Shown here: one piece after another, positions 46,197-56,881 of the stretch
How positions within the stretch are numbered: position 1 is the first letter of the stretch
Layout: each line of letters opens with the position of its first letter
Source of the DNA: Aureobasidium sp. EXF-3400
Taxonomy: Eukaryota; Ascomycota; Dothideomycetes; Dothideales; Saccotheciaceae
Direction: 5' to 3'
Assembly (NCBI GenBank): GCA_024195585.1
Contig: SWBL01000094.1
Location: forward strand, 1 to 64,000
Length of the DNA stretch: 64,000 nt
The notes under the pieces: generated by a model
What the model was told of the DNA's origin: nothing
Databases searched by the model: none
What the model saw: the letters and a program-made list of their open reading frames with translations, nothing else
Made by a program: the position numbers and the translations under genes

Positions 46197-46815
46197 CCAA
46201 TTTCATGAAGGAAATTTGCTAGGCCCATCACGCCCTTGCTCTAATCGGCGTTTTTCGAGAAAGATGCTGGCGATGCTTAGAAATCAAAGACCATCTTTAT
46301 ACGAACCATGTCTCGGCGAGGGGTTGTGACAGGCGTGCTGTAACTGTTGTTCTGTCCTAGCAACCGTTAGAGGCGGTCGACGAAGACAGCAGGCTTCTCG
46401 GTTAAAGTTGCTGTCAAGTTATTGGACCTCTGCTCAATCGCGTTCGTACGATTATCACCTGACTGCAAATGTTTCTGTAAGACACGTGGTAGAATACCAA
46501 GATGTCTCTCCAACAAGACCTAGAGATTGCTTTGAACTTGATCGTCTATTGTTGAGACCATCTACTCGTAATCAAGGCCTCCTTCTTAAGCCCTCCGAAC
46601 TTGGAGCGACGATGACAAACCAGCTCGGTTCTAGAAGCTTTGATGCTTCCACCCCGCGCAAGCTATGAACGTCATGGTGTTCTATGTTTTTCTTCGACCA
46701 TCACAGTGATTGAACCTCAAGTATATAAAGGGTCGTTGCAAGTACTTTTCAATTGACTTTTCACATTCCACCTTTATCTATCCATCTCTATCATCAATCT
46801 TCATACTTATCAACA
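46197..46815 (+). promoter_or_regulatory. Upstream region of MDR oxidoreductase with TATA box
   Basis: 619 bp. A clear TATA element, GTATATAAAG, is at 46721-46730, 86 bp before the start codon, followed by a pyrimidine-rich leader. This fits a strongly or inducibly expressed gene. Confidence 0.65.
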
Positions 46816-47914
46816 ATGGCACCTTCTACTCAACAGCAATGGCGCGTGCAAGGCACTGGCAGCTTCGAGAACCTGAAGTTCAACAAGGAGGCCCCCGTCC
46901 CTGAGGTTGGCGACAAGGACGTTCTTGTCAAGTGTGAGTATTGCAAACACCGAACATTACTCCATTTGAGTACTGACCTGCCAAATAGTCCACGGTGCTT
47001 CGCTCAACTACAGAGATCTGATCATTGCCGCTGGCGGTTACCCTTTCCCCCAAGTTGACAATGTTGTCCCTGGATCCGACGGTGCTGGTGTTGTTGAGGC
47101 CGTTGGCAAGCAAGTCCAGCGCTTCAAGGTCGGTGACAAGGTCGTCACTCAGTTCAACCAGGGCCACATTGCCGGTCCTCTTGACAACAAGGCCATCGCT
47201 ACCGGAACTGGTGGTGTCATTGATGGTTCTCTCCAGCAGTACGGTGTCTACGATGAGCAGGGTCTCGTTCCCCTTCCTAGCAACCTCAACTTTATCGAGG
47301 GTGCTTCGCTCACCTGTGCTGGTCTGACCGCCTGGAACGGTCTCTACGGTCTTGAGGGTAAGAGACTTACTCCCGGTAACTGGGTGATTACCCAGGGTAC
47401 CGGTGGTGTATCTATCTTCGCTCTTCAGTTCGCTAAGGCCGCCGGTGCTCGTGTCATCGCTACCACTTCTTCCAAGGAGAAGGCCGAGAAGCTCAAGGCT
47501 CTCGGTGCCGACCACGTCATCAACTACAAGGAGGACCCTAACTGGGGCGAGACCGCCAAGAAGATCACTGGTGGTGTCGGTGTCAACCACATTATCGAGG
47601 TCGGTGGCCCCAACACTCTGGAGCAGTCTCTCAAGGCCATTTGCCTCGAGGGTGTCATCTCTATCATTGGCTTCATCGGCGGCACCAACGACAAGCAGCC
47701 CACTCTTCTTGACGCTCTTGTCAACATCTGCACCGTTCGTGGTATTTACGTTGGCAGCAGACAGCAGTTCGAGGAGATGAACGCCGCCATTGAGGCCAAC
47801 AACATCAAGCCTGTCATTGACGAGAAGATCTTTACTCTTGACCAGCTCAAGGAGGCTTACCAGTTCCAGTGGGACCAGAAGCACTTTGGCAAGGTCGGCA
47901 TCAAGATTGAGTAA
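46816..47914 (+). CDS. MDR-family zinc-type alcohol dehydrogenase-like oxidoreductase
   Basis: A 347-aa medium-chain dehydrogenase/reductase, exons 46816-46933 and 46989-47914. The GroES-like fold includes VLVKFHGASLNYRDLIIAAG (spliced at the intron) and VVPGSDGAGVVEAVGKQVQR. Further on are DGSLQQYGVYDEQGLVPLPS and ASLTCAGLTAWNGLYGLEG. The NAD(P)-binding motif is VITQGTGGVSIFALQFAKAA (GTGGVS), then VIATTSSKEKAEKLKALGAD. The HGASLNYRD start, in place of the Cys-containing catalytic-zinc motif, places it in the zinc-independent quinone-oxidoreductase-like branch; the substrate is unknown. Codon choice is strongly biased toward GGT, GTC, CTC and AAG, unlike its neighbours, and a TATA box precedes it, so high expression is likely. 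Confidence 0.88.
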
Positions 47915-48595
47915 ATGCTCAATACTCTTGAGCTGAGAAGATGAAAATTGTTTGTTTTTATTGTACATATACCACCTTTTACAACGAATTGATGAATGAG
48001 TCTTGATATCCACAACTTACTATCCCTTCCCTTTTGTATACTTTAATTGAGTGATGAAGCTGAAGATACGAGTGATGCTAGAGCGAGAAGCCACAAGCGA
48101 TCCCAACTTCTGAAACGTTTTGCCCCGGATCGACAAAGTCGTGCCCGCACGCTGCAGCAGAGTTCCACCAATAGGCAAGAGCGAGCCCTATACTAGCCTG
48201 TATATCATCCCTGCTGCCGACGACCATCATGTTTCATAGACATGAAGTCTCAGTCCTCATTCTCGCCCATAGAATCGTCAATATGCCAGATGAGCAGTCG
48301 CTATCGATATGATTTCTGTTTCTTCGAGTCCGCCAAGTCGAGGACTGCAGTCAACTTGAACATTGGGCCAAAGTGGAGAGCAAACTTTGCAGTCGTCGGC
48401 TCAAGGCTGAATACGTATAAGCGATGATTTAGCCCTCTGTTTCAAGCAAGCAAGTGTCGCTTCCTTTATATTAGGGAGATCATGCGGTCGCAGGGCATGA
48501 CCTTCGGTAAGATGTTATAAGGAGTTGCCTTCCTATACCCTCTTTCTCTTGTTCCACCTCTGCTTTCCACCTTTGTTGCTACCTTCCCTCACACC
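47915..48595. promoter_or_regulatory. Intergenic, upstream of GH53 galactanase
   Basis: 681 bp. Contains the oxidoreductase 3' UTR and the galactanase promoter. A pyrimidine-rich leader precedes the ATG at 48596. No defined operator recognised. Confidence 0.5.
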
Positions 48596-49705
<1,110 letters not shown>

Positions 49706-49930
49706 GTATGTAGATTAAGTGTCTAGCGAACGTCAAATATGTTTGCCAAGAAGGCGGAGAGAGCAGTTAGCGCCCGAGCAATGAACCCCTCGAAGGCGCG
49801 GAGAAGTGAGATGGAGGCTGCTCACAAACATATTGTTCCTTCAATCGCGTTATACACCACACCATCTCTATCTTGAACCGACTCGTTCTGTCTGAATCGC
49901 GAAAGCTTCGCGATCATATCGTATATTATC

Positions 49931-51430
49931 ATGGGTCTTCCGTAAGTGTGCTGCCAGCGTTTGAGTGTCGAGGCTTCAGAGACGGCGGCGACGCGCTAGG
50001 ACGCGCTTTCCACTTTGTCTTGCCTGTACTTCACAGCTCTCCCATCTACACCTCGCATCGTAAATATACACGTCGGCCATCGCATTGCAGCAAGCCAACT
50101 CTAGAGTGTCATGACCTACTGAGAGGCTTCAAATGTGGAACTCCGATCAGTCATACCTGCCTTGTAGACAGCTTGAGCAAGCCAGTGGTATCAACGGCTG
50201 CCTGTTTGAGTGTGAGAGAAGCGAGCCTCTTCACGATATAGACTTGATTCAGGCTACAGTCCACAAAGCAGATGGCTAACAAGATTTGATAGAGTATGGC
50301 GCCATCCCGAGGAAGCACATAGCAGCAGCAATGACAGTCCAGCGGCCATCTCTCGAGTTAAGAACGACAGCACTGCCACCTCTCGCTCACCTATCCGTCG
50401 TCTTCGTGCATCCCGCCCGACCAGTGTCTACCGAGTCGGCCAGCCGCCATCTGTGCCCGAAGCACCTCGTCGTGTACCTTCAAACGATCGCAACTTCGAC
50501 CTGGCATACTACCTCGGTGACGATGACTTGTCACAAGAACGACATGGCGATCCCAGTCGGCGACGGTCGAGAACAACAAACTTCCTGCCTCCGCCTCTAG
50601 AACGCGACCGTCCACAATCACGCAATGGTGTCTCTTCGAGTCTACCATCTCCTCCTCAGGACACGTCAGAACCCACTGCACCTCGCACTATCCTCTTACG
50701 TCCTTTACAATCCTCACCACATCCTCTGAGCCATGCACATCGACCAGTCTCTTCCGAAGATGGTCTGGGCGACCGCAATCGTAGTCCTTCTCCTGCCGCC
50801 TGGAACGTCATAGGCTCTACCATTACTCCTGATGACTCGCTGCCTTCGGCCGACTCCAGCTTTGCCTCAAATGGCGCCTCGGCTTCGTTCGCACGAACAG
50901 ATACCAATGCCGATACTCTAGCTGACGCTTTGGCTGAGGACTCTAGCTCCACCATCAACGAGTCTCAGAGTTACGACCGCCGCACTGTTGAAGCTTTGTT
51001 GTATGACTTCGCCATGCAAACTGCGGAAGGTCGGGCACAGATTCAGCTTCTCGGCAGTATGTCGCCAGAAGATGCGCGTTGGATGCGTCACCACAGTAAT
51101 GCCAGTCATGAGGACGAAAACAATGAGGAAGAAGATGGGAACGACGACAGGGATGAAGCCCCTACTCAACGTCCCTCGCAATACGACTCGGACATTCGTG
51201 AACGCTCTCGTCAGGTCGCCGCTTCGACCATGCGCTATTTCGGCAACACATATAACGGGCCCGATGCCAGGCAGCATGCTGGACAGCTGCGTAGAGTAGC
51301 GACCCCACCTCTGTCAGGCTCGAACCCAACTAGTCGTTCGAGGTTACTTGCCAACTGGGCTGCAAGACGTACTGAGATATCTCTAGCGCGCAGTGCCCGT
51401 GATGCCCGTAGGGCGGAGGAGAGGTATTAG
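49931..51430 (+). CDS. Unknown fungal protein, largely disordered
   Basis: I do not recognise the family. The large exon 50293-51430 is open from an acceptor TAG at 50290-50292. The best start is an 11-nt exon at 49931-49941 (ATGGGTCTTCC then GTAAGT), which gives MGLPVWRHPEEAHSSSNDS in frame and a 382-aa protein, with an unusually long 351-nt intron. The body is Arg/Ser/Asp/Pro-rich: an SRSPIRRLRASRPTSVYR segment, RNFDLAYYLGDDDLSQERHG, an acidic stretch (EDENNEEEDGNDDRDEA) and a basic C-terminus (ANWAARRTEISLARSARDAR). A short possible helix is TVEALLYDFAMQTAEGRAQI. The long open frame is convincing; the first exon is less certain, and an internal start cannot be excluded. Confidence 0.6.
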
Positions 51431-51701
51431 CATTACTTGAACGCTTATTGTTCATGGACAGCTCCCCGTCGTCGGAGATTACTCGACCCGAGTCATGGTG
51501 GGTGACATTACTTTACATTGTACGGGTTTCATAAGCGATGGTGTTTGGCGTCAAGAGGTGATCAGACTGCTGGACGGTCTCGCTTTCGTTGCTTTCATTT
51601 TTCTTTTGCCCTTCTTTAGAAGTTCAGAAGCTTTCGGAATCTTGGATTCTATCTCTTGAGTACAATTGATCTTCACAGCAATCAAGCTTGCAGCCCCCTG
51701 T
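51431..51701. other. Convergent 3' spacer
   Basis: 271 bp between the 3' ends of two unknown genes. Nothing recognised. Confidence 0.5.
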
Positions 51702-52739
51702 CTAATACATTCTCTGCGACTCTGTATATCCCAACACCAGTGTCTGTATAGCTCTCGATTTGAGATCAAGTATGATGGATTTCATCTGAGAAGTCATCAT
51801 GTTGCCTGTTTGCGAACTGATAGAGTCGCAGAAAATATCGCCTAGGTATGCCATAAAAAGCTCCTCTTGAACGAACGAGATTACTTCTTTGGTAGTGAGA
51901 CATCGTGACATGTCTGATACTTTCTCATGGAAACCATATTCCAAGATTCCTACCCGTACATGATCGGTGAACACAGTACAGCTTTCAGTCAGAACTTCAG
52001 CAATTCTGAATGATGCGAGTAGTGCCATCACCTTCGTGTCATAGGAATGGGTGTATCTAGCTGTGTTGACAATCTTGTCGATAATCTTTGTGATTTCCTC
52101 TAATGCAGCGCCAACCATTTCGAGTCGATCAGAGGGGCTGAGATGTCCCCATTTCAGGAGTAGGATATGCTGTACTTTAGCCGGATAACTTCTGAGTTTG
52201 GGAAAATCTTCTTCGTCCTCTTCGTCCTCTTCGTCTTCATCGTCGCAATTATCTGGAGTCTCCTCCAAGACAACTGCTTGTTCGGTAGCAGGTGTCTGTG
52301 AAGATGCAGAGCGAGACGTCCCCTGGAATGGCAAGTCGGGACAGAATGAGTCCATCAGATGCTTTTCAATTCGAAGTCTACTTTCCTGTCGCGCGAGATC
52401 CACTTCCCGAGACTTGGTCTCCAAGGCGAGAAACACATCTTGGTGCCTTGCTGCTGCGTCTGCCAGGAGCCCTTGTAGATCATCATGGGTTAGTTGTGTG
52501 ATCCATCCAGATATAGACGAGATTTTCGCAGGATAAGGTCTTCCAGTGAAAGAAGAGAGCACATTGTTGGAGGTCGGAACATGATTGAATTGATGATCGA
52601 GTACATCATGTGATTCAGAAGAAGACTCATGTCTGCCTCGAGGTTGTGACGCCGCACCAGGGATGGGAGTCAAGACATCTTGATCTGAGTCTTGTCTACG
52701 TCTCTTGCGACTGTTATTGCCTCTTTGCCCGGTCATCAT
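51702..52739 (-). CDS. Unknown helical protein with acidic central tract
   Basis: A single-exon 345-aa protein without a family I can name firmly. The N-terminus carries a basic, nuclear-signal-like stretch (GNNSRKRRRQDSDQD). Two segments start alike: YPAKISSISGWITQLTHDDL and YPAKVQHILLLKWGHLSPSD, suggesting an internal duplication. A polyacidic tract lies between (DDEDEEDEEDEEDFP). The C-terminal half is strongly helical (LEMVGAALEEITKIIDKIVN, KVMALLASFRIAEVLTESCT). The combination of basic N-terminus, a hydrophobic LTHDDLQGLL-type helix and a helical bundle loosely recalls Cut8/Sts1, the nuclear proteasome tether, but this is weak and should not be used as a name. Start is MMTG at 52739. 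Confidence 0.65.
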   Translation of the reverse strand: MMTGQRGNNSRKRRRQDSDQDVLTPIPGAASQPRGRHESSSESHDVLDHQFNHVPTSNNVLSSFTGRPYPAKISSISGWITQLTHDDLQGLLADAAARHQDVFLALETKSREVDLARQESRLRIEKHLMDSFCPDLPFQGTSRSASSQTPATEQAVVLEETPDNCDDEDEEDEEDEEDFPKLRSYPAKVQHILLLKWGHLSPSDRLEMVGAALEEITKIIDKIVNTARYTHSYDTKVMALLASFRIAEVLTESCTVFTDHVRVGILEYGFHEKVSDMSRCLTTKEVISFVQEELFMAYLGDIFCDSISSQTGNMMTSQMKSIILDLKSRAIQTLVLGYTESQRMY

Positions 52740-53562
52740 CGTAGGTTAAATCTTCAGAGTGATGACCTTGGCACAAGCAGTAGGTCGAGAGTAAGAGCTC
52801 TTCTGGGCGCGACAGGACGCGTCTCTAGCGCAACATGAATCCTTATCGCTACCTTATCTTACCGAGAACTCAACCTCCTACTATAACACACTCCATCACT
52901 CGGCCAACTTTTCATTCTGCGCAGCCGATTGCTTCATATGCCTCGTTGAAACGGCGGAACATACTGTGCCTCCTGCAATGATCACACGCTGCATACAGTG
53001 CGCCTGCTCGAGTCCACATGACCAATCACAGCTCGCACCCCCGTCACGACACCTGACCGACTAATCAAGAAGTAACAAAAATTATAGGAAGATTGGATGA
53101 CAGCCTCAAGTAGGTCCTTCGATATAAGCGTAATAGCACTAATTCTTTTGACTTTGCGTACAAAAGCTTCTTCGTCTTTTGTTTTCCACCATGTGAGAAA
53201 TCTTCCTCTTTATTGACATAGAGTTGATCTGGTGTGGTGATGAGTCGGGGCTTGCGACAAGCAGCTGCCTAGAATCGCGATTGAGACTGCCTGTCTGGCA
53301 GCTGACCTGACGAAAAACGACAAAAATGCACGAGCTGCCTACAGAGCTGCAAAGCAGTCTGCACTCCTGGAGAGGCAGTGTTCGTTTGTCACGAGGCGAT
53401 GACTCCGATCAGGCACAACTTCATGATTCATTCGCAAGACCGAATGACTCTTTCTACAGGCTGCGACAGACCTTTTCTTCTCTTATATTGGTACGTTTCC
53501 ACCTTGTCGTTTCTCATTTGATACCCGATATCGCTTCGCGTCAAAACAAATCAGAAGAAGCC
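52740..53562. promoter_or_regulatory. Divergent region between unknown gene and SLATT gene
   Basis: About 0.8 kb between divergent starts. The SLATT frame is open back to 53326 with an earlier ATG. An AT-rich patch lies at 53080-53180. No element identified. Confidence 0.45.
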
Positions 53563-54297
53563 ATGGACGAAGAAGCAGCATCCGAGACTGACCCTCTGCT
53601 GTCAAAGTACCCAGCTCCATCTCGACATCGCGACAGATCAAAGCCAAATCTCATTCCCATCGCACCCCAACCAACGCCAAACAACAATGATCCAGACGCG
53701 GACAACGAGCCTCTCTCTCAACAAGATGTCTACACTCTACTTGGCATGGCTCCTCCGACAGCAAACAACACCACACCCCGCCACCTCGAGTCTGCTCATG
53801 GCTTCTATGGTCAGCTTCTGAAGAGCGAGCGTCGGGCAGCACACCACTATCGCCTCTACGACGTCGCAATCATCTTCCTCATGATAGTCCAACTCTGCAT
53901 CTCAGCCGTGTTTGTCGTCCTCGGCTCGCTACCGAACCTCGACCGTCATCACGTCGCTGTCGCATCTCTAGGCGCCATCGGCACAGTTGTAGCAGGAATG
54001 CTAGCATTGATGAGAGGTCAAGGACTGCCGAACCGCCTACGCATGGAGCGCGATGCTCTCAGAAAAGTTGTGTATGAGACTGAAGAACTGTACTGGGACA
54101 CCAGAGCTGGTAGAGAGGTGGACTTCGCCGATGTGGAACGATTGAGGGATGCTTTTGCTGCTGTGGTGGATGATGCGAGGAAGAATCATCCTGATGTGTG
54201 GACTTCGAGTCCGGTGCCTGTGCGGATCAAGACGGGGTTGAGTGGGAAGGGGTTGCAGATGCAGATGCCTGGAGCGGCGCAAATTGCGAAGTTGTGA
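53563..54297 (+). CDS. SLATT-family two-TM membrane protein (fungal type)
   Basis: A 244-aa protein if the start is MDEEAASETDPLLSKYPAPS; an in-frame ATG at 53326 would give 323 aa. The N-terminal about 85 residues are polar and Pro-rich. The SLATT_fungal domain is about residues 80-200: GFYGQLLKSERRAAHHYRLY, the first membrane segment VAIIFLMIVQLCISAVFVVL, and the second at VAVASLGAIGTVVAGMLALM. The conserved amphipathic stretch RLRMERDALRKVVYETEELY follows. SLATT domains were described as two-TM effector modules associated with SMODS and SLOG in bacterial conflict systems, proposed to form pores; fungal members are common but uncharacterised. The domain call is by pattern recognition. Confidence 0.8.
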   Translation: MDEEAASETDPLLSKYPAPSRHRDRSKPNLIPIAPQPTPNNNDPDADNEPLSQQDVYTLLGMAPPTANNTTPRHLESAHGFYGQLLKSERRAAHHYRLYDVAIIFLMIVQLCISAVFVVLGSLPNLDRHHVAVASLGAIGTVVAGMLALMRGQGLPNRLRMERDALRKVVYETEELYWDTRAGREVDFADVERLRDAFAAVVDDARKNHPDVWTSSPVPVRIKTGLSGKGLQMQMPGAAQIAKL

Positions 54298-55372
54298 GCA
54301 ACAAAGGTGGTAAACTTGTAAGCTGGCTGATGCATGCTTGATGTTGCTACATACATGATTGATAGACATAGATACAAAACACTCCATTTGACTACAAAGC
54401 CGAGTGCTTCCCTTCCTTGTGCATCTGCACCAGTTTGTTTATCATTTGCATATATGACAGGAGTACTCCGAGCATATCTGCGCGATATACTTCTCGGATC
54501 ACACCATTATGAAGTCTTACTATATAATCCTCTCAGCCAATGTGGAAACTTCTCTTCTTCCTCATCATACAGCCTGATCTGGCCATTCCTCATTCCTGGT
54601 CAAGAGGGCCTACTATTACAACCTCGTGGCATACGGTCTTGCGACAACGTACGCTATGCCGACTGCCTCGACACCTGTATGTACCCGAGGTCGACGACGC
54701 AACTCGGGTTCCGAACGCTGCGTTTGGTGTGAGTTGTTCGTTTACGATCGCTCCTGACTTGCAGATACTGGACCTATGCACGAAGGGTGAATACGTACCA
54801 GGGTTCACGACACATCTCGGGTGCCGAATGCTGTATTCGTTGCGAACTGATCGTCTATGGTCGATCCTTGCTTGTAGATTCTGAATGCATGCACAAAAGA
54901 ACAATGTCAACTAGGAATCACGACTCGTCTCGAGTCTGGGACGCTATGTATACTATGAGCTGTTCGCTAATGATCGCTCCTTACTTGCAGATACTGGACG
55001 TATGCATAAAGGGAAGATGCGGACCAGGGTTTGAAACACCTCTCGGGTTCTGGACGCTGTTTTTGAGATGGGCTGCTTGTCTACAATCGCTCTTTGCTCC
55101 TAAATACTGACAGCATGCACAAATGAAATAAAAAGCGAACCAAGGCTCACTACACATCTCGGGTTCTGGACGCTATGTTTTCTATGAGCTGTTCGTCTAC
55201 GATCGCTTCCTACTGGCAGATACTGGACGCCTGCACGAAGGGAGCAAGCGAAGTCTCCGCGAGAAGAGACGGGAACGGTATATGGTTTTGTAACCCAGAC
55301 ATGATCGTATCTTGGATGAAGTGAAGTAAAATAAACTGGGTATCTCAGATGCATATTTCCTAGTCTATACGT
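54298..55372. other. Convergent intergenic region carrying a tandem repeat
   Basis: 1.1 kb between the SLATT gene 3' end and the citrate carrier 3' end. Most of it is the 113-bp array described separately. Short frames on both strands here are by-products of the repeat. Confidence 0.6.
54650..55265. repeat. Degenerate tandem array, about five units of 113 bp
   Basis: The motif CGGGTTCTGGACGCT and variants begin at 54705, 54818, 54931, 55044 and 55160: steps of 113, 113, 113 and 116 bp. A second anchor, AGATACTGGAC and variants, falls at 54763, 54877, 54989, 55102 and 55218. Between them GAGCTGTTCGTCTACGATCG and GCTCCTTACTTGC are repeated with substitutions. Upstream of 54705 a partial, more diverged unit seems present. 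Units differ by many single substitutions but almost no indels. I see no copies elsewhere in the window. Confidence 0.85.
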
Positions 55373-56423
55373 CTATGCCAACTGCTTCACCGTCTGTAGT
55401 CCAGTCTCATGTGCCGTCAAATTATTCATGATGCCCACAGCCTTGTCGTATACCATGAAGGTGATACTACTCGACAGCGTAAGTCTGACCAATCTCGGAG
55501 TAGTAGCCTTCCAAAACACCTTTACACCTTCCGTCTTTGCCATGTGGATAGCACAAGTCGTCATGCGATTATACTTGTTGCCTATACTTTGCATCCTCGT
55601 CTTGATATTGTCGAAAGGCATACTCGCATATCTGTATTTCTCTGTCAGCTTTTTGTCCTTCTTTGATGAGTCTATTAAAGGTAAGAAGCAGAAAGTACTT
55701 ACACAGTCAACACACCACTTCCAGCTCCTGCCACCAAAGTCGCCGTCGTTCCTCCCATCTTCTCTGGCCAAGCTAACCTCAATCTATCCCTGATAGCATT
55801 GAATGTAGCAAATCTGACTGCAGAGTTGGTGGCTTGCTTACACAGCACAGGCGTACAACCCTTCCACAAACTCAACACTCCCTCCCTCTTCACCACCTCT
55901 GAGATAATCCTGGGCAATGATTGCTTGCCTAGACTTCCTCCAGAAGAAGCGTCATGGATGACTCTAGTTTTTAGACTTTCGCCTGGTGTAACAACCAATA
56001 CACTTTCTGTGACTCCTGCACAGAGACCTGAGACTACGTTGATGGCTGTGGTGTTTGTGCTTGAGGTCACTCGTGTGAGGTATCTTTTTGAGGTCTCGAA
56101 GGAGAAGAAGCGGACACCAGATTTGATGGCGTTGGAAGTTGCTAGCGTTTGGCAGCCGGCGTATACATTGCTGATGCCGTGGTTCGTGATTGTGGAGCGT
56201 AAGATAGAAAGGGATGATGGTGTTTTTAGTCCTTGACGGGAGACTTCAAGTTGGCGGCGTGTTTTGACAAATTCCGCTGGGTACTGTGATAGATCATGTC
56301 AATAACAAATTGCACTAGAAGAGAAGAGGAAAGAGAACTCACGGTGACTACAGTCTCACTCGCTCCTGCTAGTCCTCCAGCAAGAATACTGGTAAGTGTG
56401 GAAGTGGATTGTTTCTTATCCAT
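55373..56423 (-). CDS. CTP1: Mitochondrial tricarboxylate (citrate) carrier
   Basis: Inner-membrane carrier exchanging citrate for malate or other tricarboxylates. The 306-aa product comes from exons 56343-56423, 55703-56283 and 55373-55631. All three carrier repeats are present with signature motifs YPAEFVKTRRQLE (split by intron 1), TPGESLKTRVIHD and MPFDNIKTRMQS (after intron 2). The start is SILAGGLAGASETVVTYPAE. The TPGESLKT form in repeat 2 is typical of CTP rather than of other SLC25 members. Length is standard (about 300 aa). Its 3' end abuts the 113-bp repeat array. Confidence 0.93.
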
Positions 56424-56881
56424 CGTGAAAAATGTTTAGTAAATCTAAGATATCCGGAGGAAAGGAATCACCTTGATGTACATGGATATATATACCAAAT
56501 ATGTTCATTTTGATGTTATCTGTTGGGGTGGTCCTGGCTGCCAACCACTTCTCGGAAGATGTCCGAAGTTCCTAGTAAATCGACTCCACACCACGGCCTC
56601 CGTTGTGGGGACGGGTACGGAGATGGGATGTGGGGGAGTGTTGGTATCCACTTCTTGTTGAAACATAACTCCTCTCGACATCGAACGGAAGTTGTCCGAG
56701 CCAGAATGATGAATACTTGGGATCGGAAGTTTGCTATGTCTCGCGGGATCCCATCAGTTGAAGCCCCGAGAGATTCCGACTTGGTTGACTGACTTGCTTA
56801 CATGGTATGGAATTATGCGGATTATTCGTCTATGCTTTCTATGTTCTTCCTCTGCCTCATCTATGCAGCTTATGTCGTTTC
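56424..56881. other. Intergenic, CTP1 5' flank
   Basis: 458 bp holding the citrate-carrier promoter and the amidohydrolase 3' UTR. The first about 100 bp are AT-rich. No gene is supported. Confidence 0.5.

Noticed and set aside
46928..48013. 361-codon minus-strand frame opposite the MDR oxidoreductase
   Set aside because: It is an antisense shadow produced by the strong codon bias of the plus-strand gene; its sequence is Leu/Asp/Val-rich with no family resemblance.
54334..55354. Short frames on both strands within the 113-bp array
   Set aside because: The array units create similar short frames at regular steps; none matches a known protein.
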